Positions 27,925 through 36,745 of a stretch of DNA of 64,000 nucleotides are shown here, in pieces. The notes under the pieces were generated by a model. That model did not search any database, was not told the origin of the DNA, and saw nothing but the letters and a program-made list of their open reading frames with translations. Made by a program: the position numbers and the translations under genes. Position 1 is the stretch's first letter, and each line of letters begins with the position of its first letter. Source of the stretch: Nitrospira japonica (GTDB taxonomy: Bacteria; Nitrospirota; Nitrospiria; Nitrospirales; Nitrospiraceae); the NCBI RefSeq assembly GCF_900169565.1, contig NZ_LT828648.1:248001-312000 (forward strand). Direction: 5' to 3'.

Positions 27925-28842
27925 ATGAATTGGTTCAGCGCGATAGCAGGTGTCATTATCTTCTGTGCAGGAACAGCAGAGGCGGCGACGTTGACGTGGA
28001 ATGCCAATACGGAATCAGACCTCGCAGGATACCGCGTGTATCAATGCGCCGGCCAAACGTGCAGCAAGTCCACGGGGAGTATCCTGACGACATTGGGAAA
28101 AGTCACGAGCTTTAATATCGGGACGCCCGTCGTCACGCAATCGTATTTCATCACGGCGTTCGACTCCAAAAACAATGAGTCGGGTAGCAGCAATGTCGTG
28201 GTCTATACAGTGTCTGGAGGTTCCACACCTCCGCCTACCACGCCGCCCCCAGTACAGGGCGTCAAGCTGACGGTCGTGGGGAATCCGACTACAGGCCCAT
28301 GGGGCGTCTCTGGCACGATTTCCGATACGCGAGCGATGACAGTGACGGTACGCCTGGATGGCTCCGTGCATCATACGGAAAACGTGGCGCCATGGAGCTT
28401 TCCTGGTGACGACGGCGTTTCAGTTACCACCGGAACATTCGGCAAGGGCTCCCATACGGTGGAGTTTATTTTCTATCTAAAAGGCACGACGACCGAAGTC
28501 GGAAGGGCCAGTGTGACCGTACAGGAAGGCAGCACGGGTTCCACACCACCGCCTCCGCCGGTGAACACTGTCGTCTTGACGGTGGTGGGAAATCCGGCCA
28601 CGGGCCCTTGGGGCGTTGCAGCGGAGATCAACGACCAACGGGCCGTCATGGCCAAGGTGTGGTTCGATGGCGCGTTCCATCACGATGAAAACCTATGGCC
28701 CTACTCATTCCCGAGCGACAACGGCGTGACGGCCGACAAGGCCAAGTTCGGCAGAGGCACGCATACGGTGATGTTCATCTTCTATCTCAAGGGCACTACG
28801 ACCGAAATCGGTCGTGCCAGCGTGACGGTCAACGAGGGATGA
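27925..28842 (+). CDS. Secreted protein with a fibronectin-III-like domain and two tandem repeats
   Basis: A 305-residue protein. It has a signal peptide (1-20, cut after GTAEA), then an FN3-like domain (about 21-96, TLTWNANTESDLAGYRVY). After a Pro/Thr linker come two closely related ~90-residue repeats (about 113-202 and 216-305) joined by a Pro-rich linker. Both repeats contain LTVVGNP, TGPWGV, HH, EN, PSFP-like and FIFYLKGTTTE segments. The repeats look like beta-sandwich carbohydrate- or surface-binding modules, but I do not recognise the family. The ribosome site AAGGAG lies eight bases before the ATG. It is a single gene ended by the hairpin at 28959. Confidence 0.75.
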   Translation: MNWFSAIAGVIIFCAGTAEAATLTWNANTESDLAGYRVYQCAGQTCSKSTGSILTTLGKVTSFNIGTPVVTQSYFITAFDSKNNESGSSNVVVYTVSGGSTPPPTTPPPVQGVKLTVVGNPTTGPWGVSGTISDTRAMTVTVRLDGSVHHTENVAPWSFPGDDGVSVTTGTFGKGSHTVEFIFYLKGTTTEVGRASVTVQEGSTGSTPPPPPVNTVVLTVVGNPATGPWGVAAEINDQRAVMAKVWFDGAFHHDENLWPYSFPSDNGVTADKAKFGRGTHTVMFIFYLKGTTTEIGRASVTVNEG

Positions 28843-28958
28843 TCAGGGGAACCCATTCGGCGTCTCGACCATACGGTTGGCATTCATGAACTTCGACGTG
28901 TCGCAGGACACGTGCCCCAACAGAACGCGAGATCGCCCCTCATGCGCTCTCGCGCCAC

Positions 28959-28988
28959 AAGGCTGAGGCCTACTCAGGCCTCAGCCTT
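28959..28988 (+). terminator. Perfect 12-pair hairpin downstream of the FN3 gene
   Basis: Arms 28959-28970 and 28977-28988 are fully complementary, with a 6-base loop; no T run follows, only CCCCC. A second 7-pair hairpin lies at 28896-28913. Together they probably stop transcription from the FN3 gene. The rest of 28843-29225 holds no gene. Confidence 0.45.
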
Positions 28989-29225
28989 CCCCCATCTCGC
29001 ATATCCCATCATCTACCCCGGCTCTCGTCATTCAATGATTCGGCGCACCCATCTCGCGATCTTCACGCGTTCCGACCAGCACAAAATTTGATCTCCGCTA
29101 TTCGGGTCAGGCCAGAGGGCATGATCGATGAAGTCACGTCGACGACAATGCGCATTGACAGCTTGGATGTTTTGAGAGACAACTACTGTATTACGCCGAT
29201 CACTCGGGAGAGAAAGAGGTGTGAT

Positions 29226-29498
29226 ATGAAATCGTTCATTCTGCTCCTTGTAAGCATCACGAGCGCGTCTTGTATCTCAGCCCCACGGACGGAGTTCACG
29301 GGATCGGACGGCAAGCTGATCGCAGCCGTGAGCTGTAATGGATGGTTCCAAACAATGGACGACTGCCGGCAGTATGCCAACGACGTCTGTTCGGCGGGCT
29401 ATGAACCGATTCAGCTTGCATCAGGAACCGACACCGTCTCCAAACGGGGCGGTCTGGGCGATGTCCCTGCACAGAAGCTGACGATTGCATGCCGGTAA
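29226..29498 (+). CDS. Small putative lipoprotein
   Basis: A 90-residue protein. Its signal peptide (MKSFILLLVSITSASC) ends in a borderline lipobox; if processed, Cys16 would be lipidated. The mature part has four more cysteines (SCNGWF, DDCRQYANDVCSAGY, IACR), probably as disulfides in the periplasm. AGAGG lies about nine bases before the ATG at 29226. The frame is open further upstream to 29088, but that part has no signal character. The following gene also encodes a small lipoprotein. Function unknown. Confidence 0.6.
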   Translation: MKSFILLLVSITSASCISAPRTEFTGSDGKLIAAVSCNGWFQTMDDCRQYANDVCSAGYEPIQLASGTDTVSKRGGLGDVPAQKLTIACR

Positions 29499-29561
29499 TT
29501 TCGGTACAACGAGTCGGCCAGCCGATATCGTATCGTCCAGAATATGAAAGAAGAGGTCACC

Positions 29562-29837
29562 ATGAATCGATCAATGATGCTCCTCTCTGCGCTGCTGTTG
29601 ACCCTCCCAGGCTGCGAATCCCACACCTGGCCGTTGCGATACCCCAATTCGGCGGTGGCCGATGCCAAACAAGGTGAGGACTGCAGGTATCTTGTCTTTG
29701 GAATGGGGCACATGCCTGACATGTCAGGGACGAAGGCCATGCGCCTCGGCAGCATTACGATGCTTCGCAGCACCGAATATCAGGTGAATACCTTGCAAGG
29801 GGTGGGTCGCGAGTGCATCATCGCGCACGGAGAATAG
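29562..29837 (+). CDS. Small lipoprotein, TRL-like
   Basis: A 91-residue protein with a clear lipobox (LLLTLPGC, lipidated cysteine near residue 18). The mature part, CRYLVFGMGHMPDMSGTKAM followed by GSITMLRSTEYQV and ending CIIAHGE, has the arrangement of TRL-like small lipoproteins (a glycine-rich turn, a short repeat, then a C-terminal strand ending in G-E). That match is from memory of the family pattern and is moderate. AGAGG precedes the ATG at 29562 by six bases. Role unknown, envelope location likely. Confidence 0.55.
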   Translation: MNRSMMLLSALLLTLPGCESHTWPLRYPNSAVADAKQGEDCRYLVFGMGHMPDMSGTKAMRLGSITMLRSTEYQVNTLQGVGRECIIAHGE

Positions 29838-30288
29838 CAACGGGCGAGGTTGTCCACGACATCGGAAACCTGCCCGGAACAGCCTTGCCGAGATCGCACT
29901 GAAAAGCACCTGACCAGTACCGTCACCGACCGCGGATCCTCCCGCTCGCGCCTTCCTGTCGGGTGACCCAATCGTGGTGGTCCCGGTGGTTCCAAGGGGA
30001 TCTTGCAGCATCGCTATCGCGCCGATCGGCGTTTGACGCAAGAAGAGCGCCATGATACGTTGAAGAGCCCCTTGTACATGTCCCTCCTTCCTTCACTGGT
30101 GTGCGGTCCGATTCAGTGATTGTGCCCTGCAGGACCCTGCTCTCAGGGCAATGCCGGTATGCGAACTGTCGGCAGCAGTGGGGCGAGGGCGATTGAGGCG
30201 GATCATCCATCATGCGTGAGGATGTCGGACCGGTTCTTGGGAAAAGCGTCTCGTGGGACAAACCTCAACGCTTTGGAAGAGCAACTAC
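29838..30288. other. Long stretch without a convincing gene
   Basis: No frame here has the composition of a real gene. On the minus strand an excellent ribosome site (AAGGAGGG, 30082-30089) precedes an ATG at 30079 (MYKGLFN) whose frame stops after 21 codons. A neighbouring frame continues with IMALFLRQTPIGAIAMLQDP, so this may be the shifted remains of a small gene reading towards 29.7 kb. Confidence 0.4.
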
Positions 30289-30528
30289 ATGGAGAAAAAA
30301 AAGACCCGTCCATCGTACAAGCCTAAAATCCGGTGGGAGTTGCTGGGTCTACCTTTTCCTGACAGCGGGACGACGACTCCTATCGAAACCATCAGAAAGG
30401 GCGTCTCGGTACTCGCTAGCCAAGGATTTCAACCGGGCACCTCGCGCACGGAGCATACGACGAGGGGACGCGGGCACAGCCGGATGGTTGGCGGAAACAA
30501 CGCACGGCGCCGCCGCCCCGGGAAATAG
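30289..30528 (+). CDS. Possible small basic protein (doubtful)
   Basis: An ATG at 30289 after a weak GGAAGAG opens a 79-codon frame, MEKKKTRPSYKPKIRWELLG to an Arg-rich end (NNARRRRPGK). The first ~30 residues look protein-like, while the rest is low in hydrophobic residues and could be chance. It lies 72 bases before the small basic-protein ORF with the ATC start. I have no family match. It may equally be non-coding. Confidence 0.25.
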   Translation: MEKKKTRPSYKPKIRWELLGLPFPDSGTTTPIETIRKGVSVLASQGFQPGTSRTEHTTRGRGHSRMVGGNNARRRRPGK

Positions 30529-30600
30529 CGCCTGCATTAACAGACAATCTTCATGGACCACGCGGTCTAGAAACGATTCCTTTTTGCCAAGGAGGACACC

Positions 30601-30789
30601 ATCGGAAGGCCAGGGAAAACAACTGTTGCTAAACGCGATCGCGAAAAGGCTTTGCAGCAACGCCGCAAGGAAAAAGAAGCCAAGCGAGCGGTTCGCAAGG
30701 CTGAGAAAGACTCACGTCCTTCCTCGGGAGGGGAAGACGATCCGGATTTGGCGGGACTGCAATGGGGTCCGCAGGATCCTTTGTATTAG
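30601..30789 (+). CDS. Small Lys/Arg-rich protein with an apparent ATC start codon
   Basis: A 62-codon frame beginning GRPGKTTVAKRDREKALQQR after the first codon, continuing as a charged helix (KEKEAKRAVRKAEKD) and ending in an acidic tail, DPDLAGLQWGPQDPLY. It resembles the short highly basic proteins that start MGRPxKxTxxKRxRE in many bacteria. A perfect Shine-Dalgarno AAGGAGG (30589-30595) stands five bases before codon 1, exactly where ATG is expected, but the codon is ATC. The next in-frame start-like codon is TTG at codon 18. Either ATC is used as a rare start, or an ATG has been lost by mutation or sequencing error. Confidence 0.55.
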   Translation: MGRPGKTTVAKRDREKALQQRRKEKEAKRAVRKAEKDSRPSSGGEDDPDLAGLQWGPQDPLY

Positions 30790-30950
30790 CGGCTCGTACG
30801 GCGAAGCCTACGTCACGACAACCGGCAATTCACGGGCCCCCATTCGCCTCATCTTGGAGGCGGAGACGTTCCGCGCGCGAAGCGTTGAACGCCCAGTTGC
30901 AGCATATCGTCGTTGAGATGCGACAGCGACTAGGCTGCCAGGCGCGTGGC

Positions 30951-31280
30951 CTATGCAGGACGCACAAAGCGGTCTGCAGTCAGTTCCGTTCGTAACCGTT
31001 CAGTCACGATACGGCGATAATCGATATTCTGTTTCTGCATCAGGACGATGCCGTCTGCATCGGTTAGGAGAAACAATGCTTCTTGAGTGACAAGCATCCG
31101 CTCCTGATCCCCGACGTTCAGACGGTATTGAGTCCGGCCGTCTGGGTTGCGGGCCGGTCCTACGACCAGTTCGGTCAATCCATCAATCACACCCTCCTGA
31201 CCTCCCTCACAGAGCCGGACCCTCGTCCCGTCTGGAATCCTCATCCATGATTTGGTTCCATTGATAGGCGTCGTGGACAT
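30951..31280 (-). CDS. Conserved-looking hypothetical protein
   Basis: A 109-residue soluble protein with no signal or membrane segment. The middle is beta-rich and resembles a small SH3-like or KOW-like barrel (MRIPDGTRVRLCEGGQEGVI, then LVVGPARNPDGRTQYRLNVG and MLVTQEALFLL). The tail is helical. The ATG at 31280 sits behind AGGAGAAAGG; an upstream frame to 31316 lacks a better site. Family not recognised. The 380 bases upstream hold no other gene. Confidence 0.55.
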   Translation of the reverse strand: MSTTPINGTKSWMRIPDGTRVRLCEGGQEGVIDGLTELVVGPARNPDGRTQYRLNVGDQERMLVTQEALFLLTDADGIVLMQKQNIDYRRIVTERLRTELTADRFVRPA

Positions 31281-31555
31281 CGCACATCCTTTCTCCTGAG
31301 TGAACGCGAACGACAATAGAGTGAGATCGTACTGGGGACATACAGAACCACCATACTGGCGGCATCGACCGGCGTCAACTTCATACTTCTATTTGATCGA
31401 GGCGCCGACACCTATCAGAACCTGGCTGACATCGCTATTCCCTAACGGAATTGAAGACTTTTGCAATCGCGTAGGCCTGGGAAATTTCGCAAAAAGACGT
31501 GTACGAGATGGCTGCAGATTGGGCTTTACGATCGCGATGATCCTGCGGTGGGGGG

Positions 31556-31583
31556 CTGGGGCGTAAGAAATCCTACGCCCCAG
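31556..31583. repeat. Perfect 10-pair hairpin in a gene-free stretch
   Basis: Arms CTGGGGCGTA (31556-31565) and TACGCCCCAG (31574-31583) around an 8-base loop. No T run on either side, so it is not a standard terminator; it lies about 80 bases beyond the stop of the small gene ending at 31661 and may end that transcript. The rest of 31281-31660 holds nothing I can support. Confidence 0.5.
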
Positions 31584-31660
31584 AAGTTCCAAACACTGAC
31601 TGAGATGCAACCTCTTTCATATGCTCACCGTAGGTATTGCCGTCCCCCGGCGAGTGGGAT

Positions 31661-31993
31661 TTAATTTCGCCTGATATCCCTGGCAGCATCGCGCGCATCG
31701 TCCTTGGCATCTCGCTTTTCCCGCCGACATTCCGCATTGCTCTTATCGTCTGCTTTCTTGCATTCTTCCTTTGCATCCTTGGCTGCCTCACGACCCTCTT
31801 GCCGGGTGTCGCGCGCATCTTGCCGGTCATCCTGCCTGTCATCCCGCTTATCTCTCCGCTGCTCACCGCGGTCGCCGGCATAGGCCGGCGCCGACGTCCA
31901 TGATAGGCCATCCATCACCACCAGAGAAGACAGAGCAAGCACGGTCGCTGCCAAACCCAATCCCTGCACCCAATCACCATTCCGTCGCGTCAT
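31661..31993 (-). CDS. Small exported highly charged protein
   Basis: A 110-residue protein. Residues 1-40 form a signal peptide (MTRRNGDWVQGLGLAATVLA... ending SAPAYA). The mature part is almost wholly Asp, Arg, Lys, Glu and Ala in short periods (RDDRQDDRQDARDTRQEG, KRDAKDDARDAARDIRRN), predicting a single long helix or coiled coil, with two cysteines (EECKK and AECRR) that might cross-link. The ribosome site AGGAGTGATC precedes the ATG at 31993. A stress-related or envelope role is a guess from composition and neighbours. Confidence 0.6.
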   Translation of the reverse strand: MTRRNGDWVQGLGLAATVLALSSLVVMDGLSWTSAPAYAGDRGEQRRDKRDDRQDDRQDARDTRQEGREAAKDAKEECKKADDKSNAECRREKRDAKDDARDAARDIRRN

Positions 31994-32087
31994 GATCACT
32001 CCTTTCGTGAATGCCGCTATAGCTGAAGCAGTGTGTACGTGCATCCTCCACTTCCATGAACACTCAAGACTGATGAGTAAGACAACC

Positions 32088-32663
32088 CTATTTTTTATCC
32101 TGTTTTGTAAATTTCGTGCCTTCTAGCGACAGGTTGTACATTAGCCCCTTCTGGCCCAAAACGAAGGCCACGATCGGCTCTTTCAGGTTGTTCGTATCGA
32201 TGGTTCCACCGGCTCCCAATGTCACCAGCGAGACCGAGCCGTCGACCCCCGCCTTCCAGCCCTCGCTTTCCCGGAAGCGTTTCAGCGCAACCTCATCCAG
32301 GAAAACAAGGTACACGGTCTTGATTTCCCCGCCGAGCTGCAATCCAAATGAACCCTGAAACATGTTGTAATAATCTGTGGTCTTGCCCGCGATTCGAAGC
32401 GCGCCTTCTCCATACTCTCCTCCGAATCCAGCTCCTCCCTTCAGGACTCTTGGAAACACCAGCAGGCCCTTGCTGCCATCCAGGAAACTCTTCCCGCCTT
32501 TCACTTCCTTCTCGAATTTCCCGATCGCCTCGTCAACGCCGGCATCGATCTCCTTCCCGGAGGCGGCCAAAGCGGAACCACCAAACAACCCCACAAACAT
32601 GAAGATTGATACGCCGAGCATGGTGACGAACTGTACGCCGCAAGAGACCTGCTTCCGCATCAT
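32088..32663 (-). CDS. SYLF/Ysc84-domain exported protein
   Basis: A 191-residue protein with a signal peptide (MMRKQVSCGVQF... ending GGSALA) followed by a SYLF domain. Family marks seen: GKSFLDGSKGLLVFPRVLKG, GAGFGGEYGEGALRIAGK, YYNMFQGSFGLQLGGEIK, VDGSVSLVTLGAGGTIDTNN and IVAFVLGQKGLMYNLSLEGT. SYLF domains bind phospholipids; bacterial secreted versions are of unclear function. GAGGAAGGAG lies just upstream of the ATG at 32663, favouring it over a longer frame at 32729. Monocistronic. Confidence 0.85.
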   Translation of the reverse strand: MMRKQVSCGVQFVTMLGVSIFMFVGLFGGSALAASGKEIDAGVDEAIGKFEKEVKGGKSFLDGSKGLLVFPRVLKGGAGFGGEYGEGALRIAGKTTDYYNMFQGSFGLQLGGEIKTVYLVFLDEVALKRFRESEGWKAGVDGSVSLVTLGAGGTIDTNNLKEPIVAFVLGQKGLMYNLSLEGTKFTKQDKK

Positions 32664-32830
32664 GAACGCTCCTTCCTCAAAGAGCCGGCACGGTACCGAC
32701 CCGTTAACTGCTATATGGACGGGATACACGTTACTCGAAGTATTTGTGATACGAAACTGTCAAAACTAACAGTCTCGCCATGCTTCTCTCTCATCATCCG
32801 TTGCCTCCGGTCAATCGTCCCTGCCCGTGG

Positions 32831-33955
32831 CTATTTCGTCACCGCAATCGACTTGCGGAAGAGCACCACGCTGTAGGAAAAGAAGGCCAGGCCGATCGCC
32901 GACACCATCGCGAAGTTGCGCCAGACGGCCATGAAGCCGCCACCCCGGTAGATGATCACTTGTGAGAAGCTGACGAAATGCCGTGACGGCAGGAAGTAGG
33001 TGATCGCCTGCAGCCATGCGGGCTGGCTTTCCACCGGTGTGGATCCTCCGGACAGCAACTGCAGCACGACGACCATCAGCACGATAAGCAGCGCAAACTG
33101 CGCCATCGATCGCGAGATGGTCCCGAGGAATACCCCGAGCGCAGTCGCGAAGAACAGGTAGAGTAGAACGCCCGCGAACCACAGCGGCATCGAGCCCTCA
33201 AACGGCACGTCGAGAACCATGCGCACGACGAGAAAAAGCGATAGCGCCGTCGCGATGAGAATGACAAGACCGTTGGCCCAGACCTTCGCCATCGCGATTT
33301 CAAACGCGTTGAGCGGCATCACCAGCAGGTGCTCGAGCGTGCCATGTTCGCGCTCGCGGATGACCGCCGCGCCGGTCAGCACGATCGTGAGCAGCGTCAG
33401 CTGATTGATGATGCCGACGATGCTGGAGAACCAGGCCGAAAGACCGTTGGGATTGAACAGCTTGCGCATCACGAGGTTCATCGGCTCGCGCACATCGACA
33501 TCGGCGCGCTTGAGGAAGGTTTCGGTGCGCTGGCTGATGATGTTTTTGATATAGCCGGCTCCGATACCCGCCTGCTGCATGGCGGTCGCGTCGATGTTCA
33601 GCTGGATCTCCGGCCGGCGCCCGGCCCGCAGGTCCCGCTCGAACCGAGGCGGAATCACCACGACGAACATGTAGCGCCCTTCGTCCATGGACCGCTCGAT
33701 CTCACCGGCCTGAATCACCTCCGGATACTGAAACCGGGGCGGATAGAACGCTCCGAACAGCTCCTTCGATAGCGCTGAATTGTCCTCGTCGGCGAAGGCG
33801 ATCGAGGCGTTGTTGACCTCGTTCGATGTTCCGGTCGCCTGCTGGTAGATCGTCCACGTGAAGGCATAGAGCACGAACACGATCAGTACCTTGTCGCTCA
33901 GAACGCTCTTGAGTTCCTTGATGCCGAGCCAGAAGATGTTGACCAACGATCTCAT
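32831..33955 (-). CDS. yhhJ: ABC-2 transporter permease (YhhJ-like)
   Basis: A 374-residue ABC-2 permease of the YhhJ/DrrB-type. One N-terminal transmembrane segment (VLIVFVLYAFTWTIYQ) is followed by a large periplasmic domain (about 45-170) and five or so C-terminal segments, with the signature LTGAAVIREREHGTLEHLLVMP. It starts three bases after the RbbA-like gene ends. In E. coli yhiI-rbbA-yhhJ is the same gene order, so the assignment rests on both sequence and synteny. It probably forms an efflux complex with the other two products. Confidence 0.85.
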   Translation of the reverse strand: MRSLVNIFWLGIKELKSVLSDKVLIVFVLYAFTWTIYQQATGTSNEVNNASIAFADEDNSALSKELFGAFYPPRFQYPEVIQAGEIERSMDEGRYMFVVVIPPRFERDLRAGRRPEIQLNIDATAMQQAGIGAGYIKNIISQRTETFLKRADVDVREPMNLVMRKLFNPNGLSAWFSSIVGIINQLTLLTIVLTGAAVIREREHGTLEHLLVMPLNAFEIAMAKVWANGLVILIATALSLFLVVRMVLDVPFEGSMPLWFAGVLLYLFFATALGVFLGTISRSMAQFALLIVLMVVVLQLLSGGSTPVESQPAWLQAITYFLPSRHFVSFSQVIIYRGGGFMAVWRNFAMVSAIGLAFFSYSVVLFRKSIAVTK

Positions 33956-33957
33956 GG

Positions 33958-36738
33958 CTACTTCTCCTGCTTGTTCAGCGCGAATGTGCTGATGGCCAGG
34001 AGTACCGGAATGCAGCCGAGGAGGTAGATCATGTCGGTCAGCATGAGATCGAGTCCGAGTCCCTTCGTATACGCACCCAGGCTTGCATGCATGTAGTAGG
34101 TCGTCGGCCAGATCGAGCCCATGACACGCGCGCTACCCTCGAGCGTCGAGACCGGCTGCAGCAGCCCCGCGAATTGGATGGTCGGCTGAATCGTCAGAAT
34201 CGCCGTGACGAAGACCGCCGCGACCTGCGTGCTCGTAAACGTCGACGTCACCATGCCGATGCCCGTCGTGACGATGACGTACAGCAGCGTGCATAACGTG
34301 AGGAACAGGAAACTGCCCTTGACCGGGACGCCGAAGACGAGCCGGGCGAGCGTCACGAGAATGAAGAAGTTGATCATGCCGATCGCCACATAGGGCAACT
34401 GTTTGCCAACCAGGTACTCAAGCCGTCCCGTCGGTGTGACATAGAAGTTGATGATCGAGCCGAGCTCTTTCTCACGCACGATGCTCACGGTCATCAGAAT
34501 CGCCGGAATCAGGATGAGGAGCAACGCCGGCACGCTCGGGACGATCGAGTAGATGCTCTCGAACGTGGGGTTGTACATGTAGCGTTCCTCGAATGTCGGC
34601 GAGAACTGGGGCGGACGGGCGGCGAGGCCGTTCGCGGGGTCTGTGATGAGCCTGTTCTGGACGCCTTGCACATATTGCGCAATTGTCTCGCCGCGAAATG
34701 GATTTGCGCCGTCTACCTGCGCGAGCACGTCCGGGCTGCTGCCGCGGCGCAAGTCTCGGCTGAAGCTCGGCGGAATTTCGATCACGGTCGAGACCTCGTC
34801 GGCTCTCAGGCGCCTCAGGGCCTCGACGTCGGAGTAGACCGGCTCCTCCCACCGGAAGTACCGGGAAATCGCACGGAACTGCTCGATGTAATTCCGGCTG
34901 TCCGGGGTCTGGTCCCGATCGAAGGCGGCAAGACGGACACGTTCGACGTCGGTCGTGATGCCGAAGCCGCAGACGAACATCAGAAGCGCCGATCCCAGGA
35001 AGGCAAACGCGAGCCGTATCGGATCACGCAGAATCTGAATCGCTTCGTTACGGGAATAGGCGAGCATGCGTCGCAGTGGCAGAGGCAGCACTCCGGTTCC
35101 GCGCGCCGAGGCGGAAGGGGACGGCGTGACCGCGGGTGTGTCGCTTACCGTCTTGGTCGAAACCGCGCCCGCGGGCGCCTGCGCGATTGCATCTTCCATG
35201 TGACCGATGAAGGCGTCTTCGAGGTTCGCCGCGCCGCGGTCATCGATGAGCTTTTGCGGAGAGTCGCAGGCGAGTACCTTGCCGGCGTGCATCAGCGAGA
35301 TGCGGTCGCAGCGCATGCCCTCGTTCATGAAGTGCGTCGTGACGAAGATCGTCACCCCCTGGTTGCGCGAGAGATCGACGAGCAGATCCCAGAAGCTGTC
35401 GCGCGCGACTGGATCGACGCCGGAGGTGGGCTCGTCGAGAATCAGCAGTTTGGGCTCGTGGAGCACCGCCACTGCCAGTGAGAGTCGTTGACGCAGTCCC
35501 ATCGGCAGCGAGTCGGCCAGCGCGTCAAGGTGCGGTTCCAATCCAAAACGCTCAACCAGTCCGGCAATGCGGGCTTTGGCCTTGTCGGAAGGCATGTGAA
35601 ACAGGCGCGCATCCAGCACGAGATTCTCACGGACGGTCAGCTCGCCATAGAGAGAGAACGCCTGTGTCATGTAGCCCAGATTGCGACGGACTTCCATGCT
35701 GCCGGCCTCGACGGAATTGCCGAACAGCGTCGCCGTGCCTTCGCTGGGAGGCAGCAGGCCCGTCAACATCTTCATGGTCGTCGACTTGCCGCAGCCGTTC
35801 GAGCCGAGAAAGCCGAAGATCTCGCCGCGTTCGATCTTCAGCGTCACGCGATCGACCGCGGTGAAGCTGCCGAACCGCCTCGTCAGACCATGCGACTCGA
35901 TCGCGATTTCTGGATTGTCGCTCACGGGACGCGGCGGGATGACGAGCTCGGCGTGGCCCCGGCGCTTCTCTTCCGGCAAGAGCCTGATGAAGCACTGTTC
36001 CAAATCCGTGGAACCCGTGCGCGCCATGAGGTCTGCCGGCGTGCCCGTCGCGAGGACCTTGCCGGCGTCCATCGCAACGATCCAGTCCCACTGCTGTGCC
36101 TCGTCCATGTACGCCGTCGCGATGACGACGCTCATGCTTGGACGACTCTTCCGAATGTCGTCGATGAGCGTCCAGAACTGGCGCCGTGAGAGAGGATCGA
36201 CGCCTGTCGTCGGCTCATCGAGAATGAGCAGATCCGGTTCGTGGACCAGAGCGGCACACAGCCCTACCTTCTGCTTCATGCCTCCCGAGAGCTTTCCCGC
36301 GGGGCGGTCGGGAAAGGGACCCAGTCCCGTCGCATCGAGCAGCTCCTTGACCTTGGCCAGCCGCTCGCTCGGCGAGAGCCCGAAGAGCTGCGCCATGAAG
36401 TCGACGTTGTCTCGGACACTCAACTCCAGATAGAGATTCTTGCCGAGGCCCTGCGGCATGTAGGCAATCCGCGGGCAAACGGCACGCCGGTGCCAGACCT
36501 TCCGCATATCGCCATTGAGCACGTCGACCTGTCCCTGCTGCAGTTTCTTCGATCCGGCGACGAGCGCCAGAAGCGTCGACTTCCCGACGCCGTCCGGCCC
36601 GATGATGCCGACCCTGATCCCGCTCGGAATATCGAGCGAGATCCTGTCGAGCGCAAGCACCTTGCCGTAACGATGCGTGACGTCTCGAATCGAAGCAACC
36701 TGTTTGCCGGCCGGCAACGGTTGTGCAGTGACGGTCAT
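33958..36738 (-). CDS. rbbA: RbbA-like fusion: two ABC ATPase domains plus ABC-2 permease
   Basis: A 926-residue protein. NBD1 (about 10-235) has Walker A GPDGVGKST, signature LSGGMKQKVGL and Walker B LLILDEPTTGVDP. NBD2 (about 275-505) has GSNGCGKST, a degenerate signature PMGLRQRLSLAVAV and LLILDEPTSGVDP. The C-terminal half (about 555-926) is an ABC-2 permease with a large extracytoplasmic loop and VSIVREKELGSIINFYVTPT. This is the architecture of E. coli RbbA, reported as a ribosome-associated ATPase but also plausible as an exporter. The ATG at 36738 has AGGA seven bases upstream; the frame before it lies inside the adaptor gene. Confidence 0.88.
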   Translation of the reverse strand: MTVTAQPLPAGKQVASIRDVTHRYGKVLALDRISLDIPSGIRVGIIGPDGVGKSTLLALVAGSKKLQQGQVDVLNGDMRKVWHRRAVCPRIAYMPQGLGKNLYLELSVRDNVDFMAQLFGLSPSERLAKVKELLDATGLGPFPDRPAGKLSGGMKQKVGLCAALVHEPDLLILDEPTTGVDPLSRRQFWTLIDDIRKSRPSMSVVIATAYMDEAQQWDWIVAMDAGKVLATGTPADLMARTGSTDLEQCFIRLLPEEKRRGHAELVIPPRPVSDNPEIAIESHGLTRRFGSFTAVDRVTLKIERGEIFGFLGSNGCGKSTTMKMLTGLLPPSEGTATLFGNSVEAGSMEVRRNLGYMTQAFSLYGELTVRENLVLDARLFHMPSDKAKARIAGLVERFGLEPHLDALADSLPMGLRQRLSLAVAVLHEPKLLILDEPTSGVDPVARDSFWDLLVDLSRNQGVTIFVTTHFMNEGMRCDRISLMHAGKVLACDSPQKLIDDRGAANLEDAFIGHMEDAIAQAPAGAVSTKTVSDTPAVTPSPSASARGTGVLPLPLRRMLAYSRNEAIQILRDPIRLAFAFLGSALLMFVCGFGITTDVERVRLAAFDRDQTPDSRNYIEQFRAISRYFRWEEPVYSDVEALRRLRADEVSTVIEIPPSFSRDLRRGSSPDVLAQVDGANPFRGETIAQYVQGVQNRLITDPANGLAARPPQFSPTFEERYMYNPTFESIYSIVPSVPALLLILIPAILMTVSIVREKELGSIINFYVTPTGRLEYLVGKQLPYVAIGMINFFILVTLARLVFGVPVKGSFLFLTLCTLLYVIVTTGIGMVTSTFTSTQVAAVFVTAILTIQPTIQFAGLLQPVSTLEGSARVMGSIWPTTYYMHASLGAYTKGLGLDLMLTDMIYLLGCIPVLLAISTFALNKQEK

Positions 36739-36745
36739 AGAAATC

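Noticed and set aside
30212-30916. 234-codon plus-strand ORF
   Set aside because: Arg/Ser-rich shadow frame; it overlaps the better-supported 62-codon basic gene with its ribosome site and has none itself.
34666-36433. Several 190-270-codon plus-strand ORFs
   Set aside because: Antisense to the RbbA fusion, no ribosome sites, no family features.
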